Below, piece after piece: positions 15,698 to 25,039 of a DNA stretch of 64,000 bases; the stretch's first letter is position 1; every line of letters begins with the position of its first letter. The translations under genes and the position numbers were made by a program. The notes under the pieces were generated by a model that was not told where the DNA came from, did no database searches, and worked only from the letters and a program-made list of their open reading frames with translations. The stretch comes from Thermosynechococcaceae cyanobacterium Okahandja (GTDB taxonomy: Bacteria > Cyanobacteriota > Cyanobacteriia > Thermosynechococcales > Thermosynechococcaceae): assembly GCA_041530395.1 (NCBI GenBank), contig CP136945.1, positions 496,001 through 560,000 on the forward strand, in the 5' to 3' direction.

Positions 15698-18279
15698 TGG
15701 GAGTTATGGCGAATTGGGCAGAGCAGGCAGCCAAGCAAGAGGGAGTGCTCCTCGGCCTTTTAACGGCAGCCGCCTATGTTTTTTTTACCCTCCTGCCGGA
15801 CAGCCATAGTCTGATGGTGGCGTGGCCGTGGGTGCTGCTATGGCAGGCAGCCTTGGGGGTGCCACTGTTGTGGTTTTTGCAAGTGTTGGCCTATCAGCGA
15901 CGGGTGCAGCCTCTTGGGAATGGGTTTGATGGAGTGGTGCTGCTCCTCCTGTTGGGGTTGGCACTGTCTGGCACGGTGAGCGCGTTTCCCAATCAGGCCC
16001 GCTGGTATGGTTGGGCCTTGGTGGGGGGGCTGGCGGTGGTGTATCCCCTCGGGGCGTGGCTGCGAACTTCGGAACGGCGCTGGCAACTGCTGCGGGCGCA
16101 GGGCTACCTGACGGCTGCCTTTATCGTGGTGAGTTTGGCGCTGTGGCTAGGGACAACACTGGTGCCCGAATGGCTGCGGCAAGCCAGTCTGAATACCGAA
16201 GGGATGCTGCTGCCCCTTAATCTCAATATAGACACCCTTGAGTTGCGCAATTGGGCACCCTTTGGTCATCAAAATTATGTAGCGGGTTATTTGCTGTTGG
16301 CCTTGCCCTTGGTGGCGGTTTTGGCACTGGCGGCTGAGCCACGGCAACCGTGGTGGCGATCGCGCCCCTTTTGGTTGGTGGTACTCCTGTTGGGGCTGGT
16401 GGATCTCTACACGACCTTCTCGCGGGGGGGTGGGCTGGGCTTAATGGCGATGGCGATCGCCCTGCTGATGGGCTTACTCTGGCAGGCACGCCACTCCTCG
16501 CAACAGTGGCGGCGGCTGGGGGGGCTAACCATTGTCGGCCTACTGGTAATGGCCTTGGCCAACGATCGCCTGCGCCGCAGTTTAATCGCCCTGACCCAAG
16601 GGGGACAAAGCAGCGAACTGGCCTACCGCTGGATTACTAGTACCGTGGGGTGGCGCATGGGGGCGGCTGCGCCCTTGACCGGCAAGGGGCTAGGCAGTGT
16701 ACCCCTGTGGTATCAGCACTACCGTCCGGCGTGGGCAGGTCGGGAAGCGGAGTGGATCTATCAACTCCACAGTACCCTCGCGCAACTGTGGGCAGAACTC
16801 GGAGTCTGGGGGGTGGCAGCCTTGGGTCTCGGGGTGGCACTTTTAGCCTATTGGGCGGTACGCTATCGTCGCTGGTGGCCGCAGTTGACGGTGCCGGAGC
16901 AGCGCCTCGCGATCGCCATTTATCTGGCGCTGATGGGCTATGGGGTTCTAAGTCTGACGGACTTTCAACTCGACAACATCGGTATTGGCGGCCTACTGCT
17001 GTTGGAACTGACGCTGCTGACCACCCTAGTGCGCACGGGGCAGCACCAAGACGCGCCCCAACGACTGCGATCGCGCTGGGCACTGTTACTGGTCGCCGGT
17101 GGCCTAGGCATCATCGTGGCGATGATGGCTTGGTTAACCCCCATCCATCGCGCGTGGGCCGCCGCCAGTGATGGCTTTTTAGCCCTGCTGGAGGAGCCAC
17201 CCCAATGGAATCGGTTTACCGAGCAACTATTTCGGGCGCAAGAACTGGCACCGTGGCAGCCCTACTACCCCCTACAACTGGGCTGGAACTACGGTCAGCG
17301 GGGCATCATGACCGAGAACCCTGAAGCGCAATCTGCCCTGCTACGCACAGCGATCGCTGAATTTGAAAAAGGGATTCAGCGCTCCCCCTACCTCGAGTTT
17401 GGCTACAGCAACCTAGGTTGGCTCTACTGGCGGGAGCGGAAATTTACCGAGGCCGCCACCGCCTTTAGCCAAGCCGCCCAGCTGATTCCCGCCAAGCGGG
17501 GTAACTTTCTTGGCTTGGGGTTAGCCCTCATTGCCGCCGATCAACCGGACCTTGCCACCCAAGCGCTCACCCTAGAAGTCCTCCGCCATCCGGTGTTTAT
17601 CACCAGTCCGGCATGGCGCAGTGCCCCCCTTGCTCCGTTTTATGCGCCCGTCCTCGCCGCCGCTAGCCGTCGCTATGCCCAACTTGAAGCAGAACTCCCC
17701 CCCCGTAGCAGATCTGCCGCCTACGTCCGCCAAATCAATACCCTGTTGCTGTGGTGGCAAGGAGACCTTGCAACCGCCAAGGCACACCTAGCCACGCTGC
17801 CCTCCTCGCCGTTTCGCGATGTGTTGGAGCCACTGCTGACCATTACGGAGTTTCCCGACACCCCCCACGAAGCCCCCCATGCTCCCAATGTGGGGCAACT
17901 GTTTCTGCGGGCATGGTATGACGTGACCAATCGTTTACTGTTGCTGGAAACCGCGTGGCGCTACGGTGCCGGAGCCACAATCAATACCGATCAGCTCCAG
18001 CAGATTGTAAGCTCCCTGCAAGGGCAAACCAACCCCCTTACTTGGCTGCGCACTGCCGCCCCCGCCGTGGGGGTCACCTATCAGCGCTCAGGGTTTGGTG
18101 TGAACAGCCGCATCATTGATGGGCCGCAACCAACGGATTTTTTTATAGCCATTGATAACCTACCCATGGTGACCCTGTTTCGCCAGCTTTGGCCGGAGAA
18201 TACCTTTTTACCCGAATTAGATCAGGCCCTCGAGGGCGATCGCCAACGCCTGTTCAGTAGCCTCCAGCCTCAGCCCTAG
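15697..18279 (+). CDS. O-antigen-ligase-like (Wzy_C) membrane protein with TPR tail
   Basis: An 860-residue protein. The first 480 residues hold about ten or more hydrophobic segments, with a large loop containing APFGHQNYVAGYLLLALPL and TTFSRGGGLGLMAMAI. The conserved RxGGxLG-type stretch and the HQN motif are typical of O-antigen ligases and Wzy polymerases. The C-terminal half is soluble with TPR-like repeats (AIAEFEKGIQRSPYLEFGYSNLGWLYWRERKFTEAATAFSQA). It probably polymerises or transfers surface polysaccharide across the cytoplasmic membrane. The GTG at 15697 overlaps the upstream stop; the ATG at 15706 is an alternative but lies only two bases after its GGGAG. Confidence 0.75.
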   Translation: MGVMANWAEQAAKQEGVLLGLLTAAAYVFFTLLPDSHSLMVAWPWVLLWQAALGVPLLWFLQVLAYQRRVQPLGNGFDGVVLLLLLGLALSGTVSAFPNQARWYGWALVGGLAVVYPLGAWLRTSERRWQLLRAQGYLTAAFIVVSLALWLGTTLVPEWLRQASLNTEGMLLPLNLNIDTLELRNWAPFGHQNYVAGYLLLALPLVAVLALAAEPRQPWWRSRPFWLVVLLLGLVDLYTTFSRGGGLGLMAMAIALLMGLLWQARHSSQQWRRLGGLTIVGLLVMALANDRLRRSLIALTQGGQSSELAYRWITSTVGWRMGAAAPLTGKGLGSVPLWYQHYRPAWAGREAEWIYQLHSTLAQLWAELGVWGVAALGLGVALLAYWAVRYRRWWPQLTVPEQRLAIAIYLALMGYGVLSLTDFQLDNIGIGGLLLLELTLLTTLVRTGQHQDAPQRLRSRWALLLVAGGLGIIVAMMAWLTPIHRAWAAASDGFLALLEEPPQWNRFTEQLFRAQELAPWQPYYPLQLGWNYGQRGIMTENPEAQSALLRTAIAEFEKGIQRSPYLEFGYSNLGWLYWRERKFTEAATAFSQAAQLIPAKRGNFLGLGLALIAADQPDLATQALTLEVLRHPVFITSPAWRSAPLAPFYAPVLAAASRRYAQLEAELPPRSRSAAYVRQINTLLLWWQGDLATAKAHLATLPSSPFRDVLEPLLTITEFPDTPHEAPHAPNVGQLFLRAWYDVTNRLLLLETAWRYGAGATINTDQLQQIVSSLQGQTNPLTWLRTAAPAVGVTYQRSGFGVNSRIIDGPQPTDFFIAIDNLPMVTLFRQLWPENTFLPELDQALEGDRQRLFSSLQPQP

Positions 18280-18378
18280 GAAGGGGGGGAAGGCAACGTG
18301 TACCATGGGAAAGTGGGCTGGGTAAATCACCCGGCAGGCTCCTGTGTTAATTTATGTCAACTTTCCTAAATCGCAGCT

Positions 18379-18957
18379 ATGGCGAACCCAACCGCAACTG
18401 AGCAATCTCCCCGTCAAGAGTCCATTCTTCGCTATTCGGTGCTAGGCTCGCGCCGTCCCAGTAATTACTTTTGGGCCGTGGTGGTCTCCATCGGCGGGCT
18501 GGGCTTTTTCCTGGCGGGCCTATCTAGCTATTTGCACGTGAACCTGCTGCCCATTGGCAACCCCCTAGACCTCGTGTTTATTCCCCAAGGGATTGCTATT
18601 GGCTTTTACGGCGTAGCGGCGCTTCTGTTGGCCACCTACCTCTGGTTGGCGATCGCTTGGGATATTGGCGGCGGCTTCAACGAATTTAATAAAGAAACGG
18701 GCTTTGTGCGCATCTTTCGCTGGGGCTTCCCCGGCAAACATCGCCAAATAGAAGTCAGTTGCCCCCTCAGTGATGTCCAAGCGGTAAAGATCGTCATCAA
18801 AGAAGGATTGAACCCCAAACGTGCCCTTTACCTGAAAATTAAAGGGCGCGGCGACATTCCCCTGACCCGCGTCGGCGCACCCCTGCCCCTCGCAGAGCTA
18901 GAAACCCAGGGTGCCACAATTGCCAGTTTCTTGGGGGTGCCCATTGAAGGACTATAG
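18379..18957 (+). CDS. ycf4: Photosystem I assembly protein Ycf4
   Basis: A 192-residue thylakoid protein that assists PSI assembly. RYSVLGSRRPSNYFWA at the start, two membrane segments (about residues 31-50 and 68-94), and the domain WDIGGGFNEFNKETGFVRIFRWGFPGK match Ycf4 over the full length. It lies next to the psbN-psbH pair, so photosystem genes cluster here. The ATG at 18379 is the only good start; 99 bp separate it from the preceding gene. Confidence 0.97.
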   Translation: MANPTATEQSPRQESILRYSVLGSRRPSNYFWAVVVSIGGLGFFLAGLSSYLHVNLLPIGNPLDLVFIPQGIAIGFYGVAALLLATYLWLAIAWDIGGGFNEFNKETGFVRIFRWGFPGKHRQIEVSCPLSDVQAVKIVIKEGLNPKRALYLKIKGRGDIPLTRVGAPLPLAELETQGATIASFLGVPIEGL

Positions 18958-18963
18958 GGGCTG

Positions 18964-19095
18964 CTAATCCTCGTGGTCGTCAAAGGGATCCGCAAGCTCC
19001 TTGGAAGGCGGTCCAAAGGAGAGATAGATCGAGTAGCCTGTTACACCAATACAGACCGCCGCAAGGGCAATGCTAAGAACTGTTGCAGGTTCCAT
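18964..19095 (-). CDS. psbN: PsbN, photosystem II assembly factor
   Basis: A 43-residue single-span protein: MEPATVLSIALAAVCIGV, then TGYSIYLSFGPPSKELADPF and a DDHED tail. PsbN is needed for assembly or repair of the photosystem II reaction centre and sits in the thylakoid membrane. It is encoded divergently from psbH, as in other cyanobacteria. The gene is short but intact, with an ATG start and a TAG stop two codons after the last acidic residues. Confidence 0.97.
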   Translation of the reverse strand: MEPATVLSIALAAVCIGVTGYSIYLSFGPPSKELADPFDDHED

Positions 19096-19129
19096 CAGAT
19101 ACGTCGAAAATGTGAACAAGATATGGTTC

Positions 19130-19135
19130 TATAAT
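19130..19135 (+). promoter_or_regulatory. Putative -10 element for psbH
   Basis: TATAAT lies in the AT-rich psbN-psbH spacer, 48 bp before the psbH ATG. A matching -35 hexamer is not obvious. The spacer should also hold the psbN promoter on the other strand. Confidence 0.4.
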
Positions 19136-19183
19136 ATTACAAAACATTAAACCGCTGTTCATTTAGTTCACCAAAAGGCATTT

Positions 19184-19384
19184 ATGGCACGACGCACTTG
19201 GCTTGGCGATGTTCTGCGCCCCCTGAATTCTGAATACGGTAAAGTGGCTCCCGGCTGGGGCACAACCCCCCTCATGGCCGTATTTATGGGGTTATTCCTC
19301 GTCTTTTTGCTGATTATCCTGCAGATTTACAACTCGACACTCATCCTCGATGGTGTTAACGTGAGTTGGAAAGCACTGGGATAG
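19184..19384 (+). CDS. psbH: Photosystem II protein PsbH
   Basis: A 66-residue PSII subunit with the N-terminal [19 protein letters not shown] followed by one membrane span (about residues 30-48) and the lumenal end [17 protein letters not shown]. Cyanobacterial PsbH lacks the plant phosphorylated extension, as here. It stabilises CP47 and the QA/QB region. tatA follows immediately; the TAG stop and the tatA start region are adjacent, so the two are probably co-transcribed. Confidence 0.97.
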   Translation: MARRTWLGDVLRPLNSEYGKVAPGWGTTPLMAVFMGLFLVFLLIILQIYNSTLILDGVNVSWKALG

Positions 19385-19387
19385 TTG

Positions 19388-19621
19388 ATGAACGTTTTTG
19401 GTATTGGTCTGCCGGAACTGATTGTGATTCTGGTGGTGGCACTGCTCATCTTTGGCCCGAAAAAGCTGCCGGAAATTGGCCGCAGCCTCGGTAAAACCAA
19501 ACGCGCCTTTGAGGAGGCCTCCCGCGAATTCCAAGATGAAATGAAACGGCAGACCGCTGCCCTTGAGCAGGAAACGCAGACGGCTAGCGAGAGTGAGTCT
19601 AGCCGCGAGCCTTCAGCCTAG
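19388..19621 (+). CDS. tatA: Twin-arginine translocase subunit TatA/E
   Basis: A 77-residue protein with an N-terminal membrane helix (GIGLPELIVILVVALLIF), the FGPKKLPEIGRSLGK hinge and amphipathic helix, then a charged, glutamate-rich tail. TatA forms the pore for folded twin-arginine proteins such as the Rieske protein and PSII factors. The ATG at 19388 is chosen over the TTG directly after the psbH stop. pth follows five bases downstream. Confidence 0.95.
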   Translation: MNVFGIGLPELIVILVVALLIFGPKKLPEIGRSLGKTKRAFEEASREFQDEMKRQTAALEQETQTASESESSREPSA

Positions 19622-19626
19622 GGGGT

Positions 19627-20244
19627 ATGGCGGCAGTCCTACACCCCTGTGTGATTGTTGGCCTAGGGAACCCGGGGGCGGAGTACGCTAGCACCCGTCA
19701 TAACATTGGCTTTCGGGTGGTAGATGCCTTTGCCGATCGCCACCGTATTACCCTGACCCCCCAGCGTCGCTTTCTGGGGGAGGTTGGGGAAGGGTTTCTG
19801 CACGGCCAAAAAATCTGGCTGCTCAAGCCCACCACCTACATGAATAGCTCAGGGCAATCCCTGAAAGCCCTGTTAAATTTTTATAAGCTGCCCCTTGAGC
19901 GGACGCTGGTTGTTTATGACGATGCGGATCTGCCCCTAGGGCGGCTGCGGCTGCGCTTAAATGGCTCCACCGGCGGCCATAACGGCATTAAGTCAATTGT
20001 GCAGCATTGCCACTCGCAGCAGTTCCCGCGCCTTAAGGTGGGCATTGCCTTTGGCGATCGCCTCACCCAAACCGGACCGCGCAACGCCGTTCCTTTCGTG
20101 CTAGGACACTTTTCAGCGGCGGAACTCATGGTATTGCCGCAGGTTTTAGACCTTGCCGTAGCCGCCATTGACCACTGCATTGCCGCAGGCGTAGAGGCCG
20201 CCATGAACCACTACAACGGCAAAGCCATCCCCCTACCCAGTTAA
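19627..20244 (+). CDS. pth: Peptidyl-tRNA hydrolase
   Basis: A 205-residue enzyme that frees tRNA from peptidyl-tRNA dropped by ribosomes. Family motifs: GLGNPGAEYASTRHNIGF with the catalytic histidine, KPTTYMNSSGQ, VVYDDADLPLGRLRLRLNGSTGGHNG, and PRLKVGIAFGD. Length is normal. It ends a likely psbH-tatA-pth transcript and converges with the MltA-like gene, one base away. Confidence 0.97.
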   Translation: MAAVLHPCVIVGLGNPGAEYASTRHNIGFRVVDAFADRHRITLTPQRRFLGEVGEGFLHGQKIWLLKPTTYMNSSGQSLKALLNFYKLPLERTLVVYDDADLPLGRLRLRLNGSTGGHNGIKSIVQHCHSQQFPRLKVGIAFGDRLTQTGPRNAVPFVLGHFSAAELMVLPQVLDLAVAAIDHCIAAGVEAAMNHYNGKAIPLPS

Positions 20245-20245
20245 A

Positions 20246-21415
20246 TCATTTTTTGATGAGAATATAACTCCGTACATAGTCCGGCAGGCGGCGGGCGGCG
20301 GCTTGGTAGGCGGAGCGGTCAGGGAAAATGCCCGCCAGAAAGTCCAACTGGTAGAGGTTGGGCACAAAGGCACCGCCGGTATCGGCAATCACCCCCAGAC
20401 GGAGTTGCGAGGAGCCGCCACGGGTATCTTCAATCACCACCACCCGTCCTAGGCCGATATTCCAGACATCTCCGGCAAAGGTCACTTCCGGCTCAATGTT
20501 GATCTTATTTTCAATGCTGCTGCCGTAGCCCTTGATGGCGGCCACTTGGCGAAAGTACCAGTAGCGGCGCTGATCGTAGGGGTTCACTCCCTTAACAAAG
20601 GCAATGCCGTTGTTGCGATCTACATTGAAAAACGCCCTGCTGCCATCGGTAAAATTCACGAGGATGGTTCCCTGCATGAGGGCATCCTCAAAGGCAGCGC
20701 GACTCAGGTAGGCCAAGGGACGCACCCGACCGTAGAGCGCGCCCCCGGGTTCAAAAATGCCTGCTAACACCTGCTGCTTGGTCAACTGTTTGTAGAAGGT
20801 ATCTTCCGGCTGATCCGGGGAGCGATCGGGCAGGGCGTAAAGGGCGGTGTTATAGGTGGCGGTGCGGCGGCGGGAGCCTGTATGGGTAAAGACGGCGTAG
20901 TTGGTGAGTCGCAGTTGTTGGGTTTGTTGGCGATCGCGGGGATTGTGGGGCAACCACTGAATCACCCGAAACTGCTGGTTAATAAAGGCCGGGTCCTGCA
21001 ACCGGATCGGACGTTGATGGCTAATGTCCTCCGTCAGGGTGGCAATCATAAAATCTAGGGTGGCCAAAACATCCGTCAGGCTGACCCCCTGAGCGGCCAG
21101 AATCCCTTCCCGCTGCACCACCGGATCCGTTGCACCGTAGTCCTGAAAGTACTGGCGGGTATTGCGCAGCACCTGCAACAGTTTCATGGGAGCCGTTGCA
21201 ATGGGGCGATTGGGCAAGGGGCGATCGCGAAAGAGGGTGCGGCCATCAATTTCAAAGACGGGCTGGCCAAATTCATCCACCGCCGTGTAAAAGGGACTGG
21301 AAACGGGAGTGGGTGCCAGTGCCTCGGGCGGTTGAGCCGCATAGCAGCTTGCGGTTAAGGCCAATAGACTGCCGGTGAGCAGCAGTTTCCCCAGCCCAAG
21401 GTTCAGAAACGTCAC
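20246..21415 (-). CDS. Exported MltA/3D-domain-like protein
   Basis: A 389-residue secreted protein with a signal peptide ending near LTASCYAAQ (a weak lipobox is possible). The middle contains LTNYAVFTHTGSRRRTATYNTALYALPD and PLAYLSRAAFEDALMQGTI, which resemble the membrane-bound lytic transglycosylase A fold. The C-terminal ADTGGAFVPNLYQLDFLAG resembles the 3D domain with its aspartates (D in ADTGG, D in LDFLAG). It may therefore cleave or bind peptidoglycan in the periplasm. The match is by motif only and the family is uncertain. The start is the GTG at 21415. It is the last gene of a minus-strand block. Confidence 0.5.
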   Translation of the reverse strand: MTFLNLGLGKLLLTGSLLALTASCYAAQPPEALAPTPVSSPFYTAVDEFGQPVFEIDGRTLFRDRPLPNRPIATAPMKLLQVLRNTRQYFQDYGATDPVVQREGILAAQGVSLTDVLATLDFMIATLTEDISHQRPIRLQDPAFINQQFRVIQWLPHNPRDRQQTQQLRLTNYAVFTHTGSRRRTATYNTALYALPDRSPDQPEDTFYKQLTKQQVLAGIFEPGGALYGRVRPLAYLSRAAFEDALMQGTILVNFTDGSRAFFNVDRNNGIAFVKGVNPYDQRRYWYFRQVAAIKGYGSSIENKINIEPEVTFAGDVWNIGLGRVVVIEDTRGGSSQLRLGVIADTGGAFVPNLYQLDFLAGIFPDRSAYQAAARRLPDYVRSYILIKK

Positions 21416-21430
21416 GTTACCGCAGTGCCG

Positions 21431-21763
21431 CTAGGACTTTTGGAACCCAAGGCCATGGCTGGCGGCGTAGCGATCCATAAAGCGGATAAAGCGATCCCAC
21501 TGCTCAGGGCTACGCATCGAATAGGTGGCCTCAATTGCCACCGGCTGGCCGTTAATAAACTTGGCATTGACATCCCGGGTCACCAGTTCCCCCTCTTCGT
21601 CCACCATATACATGCCCGTAATTTCGAGGTTGCCCTCTTGGACAATTTTGGGGTTATCAAAATAAAACATGGCCTGACCACTACTGCCGTCCCGTGCCCG
21701 GGTTAAGCGCACATCAGGGACAATTTCTTCATTAACGCCACGGATAAACTGAATTTCTGCCAT
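21431..21763 (-). CDS. psb28: Photosystem II assembly protein Psb28
   Basis: A 110-residue protein that binds the CP47 assembly module on the cytoplasmic side during PSII biogenesis and repair. The stretches [50 protein letters not shown] and the C-terminal [14 protein letters not shown] match Psb28 along its length. I chose the ATG at 21763, which gives the usual length; the frame is open seven codons further. Psb28 is soluble and lacks membrane segments. Confidence 0.95.
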   Translation of the reverse strand: MAEIQFIRGVNEEIVPDVRLTRARDGSSGQAMFYFDNPKIVQEGNLEITGMYMVDEEGELVTRDVNAKFINGQPVAIEATYSMRSPEQWDRFIRFMDRYAASHGLGFQKS

Positions 21764-21812
21764 TGAACTAAACACTACGAGCAATACTCTCTAGAATACC
21801 TGCTTGCGGGGA

Positions 21813-22403
21813 TCATCGTTGCCCCCAGAGGCGATCCACTTGGGCATAAAGTTCCGCCAAGGTGCCGCTATTCCAGAGAACATGGTCTGCCCGGGCGATT
21901 TTGGTGGCCAAGGGAAGCTGAGCCGCAAGCCGCTGTTGCGCCGCTTCCACACTGAGGCCATCCCGCACCTGTAGCCGCGCCAACTGGGTTGCTGTATCCA
22001 CCGCCACCACCCAAATAGAATCCACCAAGAACTCTAGGTTGGCCTCAAACAGGAGGGGAATCACCAGTAGGATTTGGGGCTGAGGGCACGCTTGAATGGC
22101 CTGCTGCATCTGCTCAACCACCCAAGGGTGAATCTGCCCTTCTAGCCAGTGACGTTCTTGGGGGTCGGCAAAAATAATCTCCCCTAGGCGGCTGCGATCT
22201 AGGCTGCCATTCTCGCAGCAAATGGTGCGGCCATAACGCCTGACAATGGCATCGTAAATGGGTGTGCCTTGGATAACGGCTTCGCGCGCCAGTTGATCGG
22301 CATCGATGACGGGCACCTGATAGCGCTGTTGCATATAAGCGGCGACCGCCGACTTGCCACACGCAATGCCGCCCGTGAGGCCAATCCGGTGGGGCCTAGA
22401 CAC
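21813..22403 (-). CDS. coaE: Dephospho-CoA kinase
   Basis: A 196-residue P-loop kinase for the last step of coenzyme A synthesis (phosphorylation of the ribose 3'-hydroxyl). Walker A is LTGGIACGKSAVA near residues 9-21; DADQLAREAV, the LxxxIHPWV motif (EGQIHPWVVEQM), and VIPLLFE match the family. The start is GTG at 22403. It overlaps the upstream exported-protein gene by 8 bp, so coupled translation is likely. Confidence 0.95.
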   Translation of the reverse strand: MSRPHRIGLTGGIACGKSAVAAYMQQRYQVPVIDADQLAREAVIQGTPIYDAIVRRYGRTICCENGSLDRSRLGEIIFADPQERHWLEGQIHPWVVEQMQQAIQACPQPQILLVIPLLFEANLEFLVDSIWVVAVDTATQLARLQVRDGLSVEAAQQRLAAQLPLATKIARADHVLWNSGTLAELYAQVDRLWGQR

Positions 22404-22995
22404 CCCCTTGCAGGATCACCGCTGGACGGGCTAGGCGAACCGTTGCCCCCACATCCGAGGGAACGGTCGGTAAAAACTGCTGGTAGGTCACCGTTTGCCC
22501 CGGGCCGATGGTGGCGGGTTCGGGGGCTACTGCCCCGGTTTGAATGAGGCGACCATCTGAACCAATCACTTCAAAGTTAATCGATTGAATGGTGACGGGT
22601 TCGCGGTTGTTGTTGGTTACGGTTCCGGTTACTTCCGAGGAGCCGGGCAGTTTAATCACGGCCTGTAGGCGGGGTTGGCCGACGCGAATATTCCGCAACA
22701 GTTGCTGCTCAATCACTTTGGGATCTGCCTCTGCCGAGTCGCCCGGGGGGGTGCCACCCCTTGCGGCCACCGGCTGAGTTGCACCGGATAAGTTCAACAG
22801 GTGGTTCCAGTAGCTTTGGTTGCGCCCCCAACTGTAGGGGGAGTTACCAATAATAACAATATCGCCAGCGGCGCGCTGGGCATGGGCTGCCGATGCGGCC
22901 ACGGTAAGGGGGGCGATCGCCCCGAGGAGGATTATCGCGATGGGTCGCCAATGCCTGTATTGATTTGAGGGGTCTAGACGAGTCATGGTGTTCAT
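22396..22995 (-). CDS. Exported protein of unknown function
   Basis: A 199-residue protein with a signal peptide (HWRPIAIILLGAIAPLTVAA, cleavage near AAHAQ). The mature region has a proline- and glycine-rich segment, then a beta-rich domain (VTGTVTNNNREPVTIQSINFEVIGSDGRLI, PATIGPGQTVTYQQFLP) like the domains that mediate extracellular interactions. I assign no family. AGGAG lies seven bases before the ATG at 22995, better than the ATG at 23013. It overlaps coaE downstream by 8 bp. Confidence 0.6.
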   Translation of the reverse strand: MNTMTRLDPSNQYRHWRPIAIILLGAIAPLTVAASAAHAQRAAGDIVIIGNSPYSWGRNQSYWNHLLNLSGATQPVAARGGTPPGDSAEADPKVIEQQLLRNIRVGQPRLQAVIKLPGSSEVTGTVTNNNREPVTIQSINFEVIGSDGRLIQTGAVAPEPATIGPGQTVTYQQFLPTVPSDVGATVRLARPAVILQGGV

Positions 22996-23112
22996 GCACA
23001 GACTCCTAATCATCTTGCCGCTTTACTAGTTTATTTTAGCCGCAGCGGCGGGGGGCAGGGGGATACTGCGAACCGCCCCATATATCGGCACACACCGTCT
23101 CTGGCAGCCGAG

Positions 23113-24030
23113 TTATTGCAGCAGCGGCATATTAACAATCTGGGGATCAATGCCAGCGGTACTCAAAACATCCTGCCATTGCTGTTTCATGGTCGGATCG
23201 TTAGGGTTTTGGCGTTGCAGGGTGGCGAGGGTGGCAAGGGTATCGTTCCAGAGTTGGTTTGCCGCTAACAGGGGTAACCGCTCAACGGGTGGGGCAGCGG
23301 TAATCACAGCCGCTAGGTTGCTATCTAACTCTGCCCGCTCAATCCAGCCGGTGACAAAGGGATTGGCATCCGGTTCGTTGGGCTTACAGGTGAGGGAAAA
23401 AATCCACTGATATTTTTGCCCAGGTTGTAGGGTGGCTTTGGCCGGGTCAAGGGTCACGTTTAAGATGCCAGCGGTACCCGCCACCGGAATCTCTTGGGTG
23501 GCCAGTAGCTCACCTCCTTCCGTGAGGATCAATAACTCTGCGGATTTGGCGGTACTTTGGGGGACATAGAAAAAGAGGCTAGGGTTGGCGGCGGCGGTGA
23601 CACCGAGGTTATTTTCCGGTATCAGCGCCACAAGACGAGTCAGTTTACCTTGGGTACATTCGCCAAAGCGGGTTGCCCCGGCAATGCGTTGGCCGGGCAT
23701 CCCCCGCCCTGTGGGCACAAACGTGAGCCGATTGCCGGACTGGGCCGCAAAGCGATCGCGGGCAATGTAGGCTTCAACGTTGCTGATGGCATTGAGGGCA
23801 TAGCGGTTGCCGGGTCGCAGACTCAGGGCACGGCGGAAGTTCACGAGTGCCGACTGGTAATCCCGTTTAGCGGTGAGTTGATAACCGCGCTGCATGTAGC
23901 GGTCAAACTCACTGGCGGGGTTGGTTTGGGCAAGGGTGGGCGCGCTGGCAATGACGGCGGGTAAAGTGCCGACACCTAACGTCAACGTACCAAGAAGCAC
24001 TAGGGGAAGACCAAAACGTAGGGAAGACAT
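23113..24030 (-). CDS. Exported TPR + DUF928 protein
   Basis: A 305-residue secreted protein. After the signal peptide (LVLLGTLTLGVGTLPAVIASA) there is a short TPR-like region (YMQRGYQLTAKRDYQSALVN, RRALSLRPGNRYALNAISN), then a DUF928-type domain from about residue 110 (LVALIPENNLGVTAAANPSLFFYVP, AELLILTEGGELLATQEI, YQWIFSLTC and GWIERAEL). DUF928 proteins are common in cyanobacteria, and their function is unknown. The ATG at 24030 is the only sensible start. queE begins divergently 87 bp away. Confidence 0.75.
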   Translation of the reverse strand: MSSLRFGLPLVLLGTLTLGVGTLPAVIASAPTLAQTNPASEFDRYMQRGYQLTAKRDYQSALVNFRRALSLRPGNRYALNAISNVEAYIARDRFAAQSGNRLTFVPTGRGMPGQRIAGATRFGECTQGKLTRLVALIPENNLGVTAAANPSLFFYVPQSTAKSAELLILTEGGELLATQEIPVAGTAGILNVTLDPAKATLQPGQKYQWIFSLTCKPNEPDANPFVTGWIERAELDSNLAAVITAAPPVERLPLLAANQLWNDTLATLATLQRQNPNDPTMKQQWQDVLSTAGIDPQIVNMPLLQ

Positions 24031-24117
24031 AGCACTAACCTGCTGAATGCGCTAACTATCTTTAAGGTACTATGGGCAATCAGACGCTGTTGTGATCCGG
24101 CGGCCACTAGGACTGTG

Positions 24118-24939
24118 ATGAATTTCAATCGGTTGGCGTGCGCTCTTACGCCAAAGGACTGTGATCCGGCTCTTGAGACGGTCAGCCTGCCCTTAGTGGA
24201 AGTCTTCTCGGCCATTCAGGGGGAAGGGGCGAACGTTGGCACGCGACAGATTTTTATCCGCTTGGCGGGCTGCGATCTGCGCTGTACTTACTGTGATAGT
24301 GCCCATACTTGGGGTACTCTGGCCACGGCTCTCCTAGAAACAACCGCGGGCGATCGCCAGTTCCAGCGGCTTGCGAACCCCCTCTCAGTTGCCCAAATTC
24401 TCGGTGCGGTGGCGCAACTCCATCAGCCCCATCTCCACGATAGTATCAGCGTCACCGGCGGCGAACCCCTGCTCCATGCCAGTGCCTTGGTGAGTCTGTT
24501 GCCCGCCCTCAAAGAGGCCACCCACCTGCCCCTTTACCTAGAAACTGGGGGGCATCATCCGGCGGCTCTAGCAACGGTGTTACCCTTCCTCGACAGTGTG
24601 GGGATGGATATTAAACTGCCCAGCGTCAGTGGGGAGTGCCACTGGGAGGCGCATCGCCACTTTTTGCACCTGTGCGATCGCGCCGGGGTGGAGGTCTTTT
24701 GCAAAGTCATTATTTCGGCGCTCACCGCCGCCAGCGATCTAGAAACCATGGCCGCCCTTGTTGCCAGTGTCAACCCGCGCACGCCCGTCTTTTTGCAGCC
24801 GGTGACCCCCATCGGTACGGGGCGGCTGACCCCACCGCCTCGTCCTGACCAAGTGCTGGTATGGCAACAGCAGCTTAAACAGCACCTGCGCGATGTGCGT
24901 GTCATTCCCCAGACCCATAAGTTTATGAACCAGCGGTAA
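24118..24939 (+). CDS. queE: 7-carboxy-7-deazaguanine synthase (radical SAM)
   Basis: A 273-residue radical SAM enzyme of the queuosine/deazaguanine pathway that turns 6-carboxytetrahydropterin into 7-carboxy-7-deazaguanine. The family motif EVFSAIQGEGANVG is followed by the FeS cysteines in AGCDLRCTYCDS, VTGGEPLLH, LETGGHHP and PVTP regions. The N-terminus is about 28 residues before the usual beginning of the fold; an internal start cannot be excluded. The ATG at 24118 follows a GTG at 24115. No other queuosine genes are nearby. Confidence 0.92.
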   Translation: MNFNRLACALTPKDCDPALETVSLPLVEVFSAIQGEGANVGTRQIFIRLAGCDLRCTYCDSAHTWGTLATALLETTAGDRQFQRLANPLSVAQILGAVAQLHQPHLHDSISVTGGEPLLHASALVSLLPALKEATHLPLYLETGGHHPAALATVLPFLDSVGMDIKLPSVSGECHWEAHRHFLHLCDRAGVEVFCKVIISALTAASDLETMAALVASVNPRTPVFLQPVTPIGTGRLTPPPRPDQVLVWQQQLKQHLRDVRVIPQTHKFMNQR

Positions 24940-25039
24940 CGGTGGCTCTCGCCAACAGAATCAGGCACTGGCTGCCCCATCCCCAGAACCAGTAGGATAG
25001 GATGGGTTTACACGCTGATCGGGAAACAAAACATCACTT

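Noticed and set aside
24940-25039. Riboswitch or attenuator before carA
   Set aside because: The 100-bp spacer has no convincing paired stems, leader peptide or T-run.
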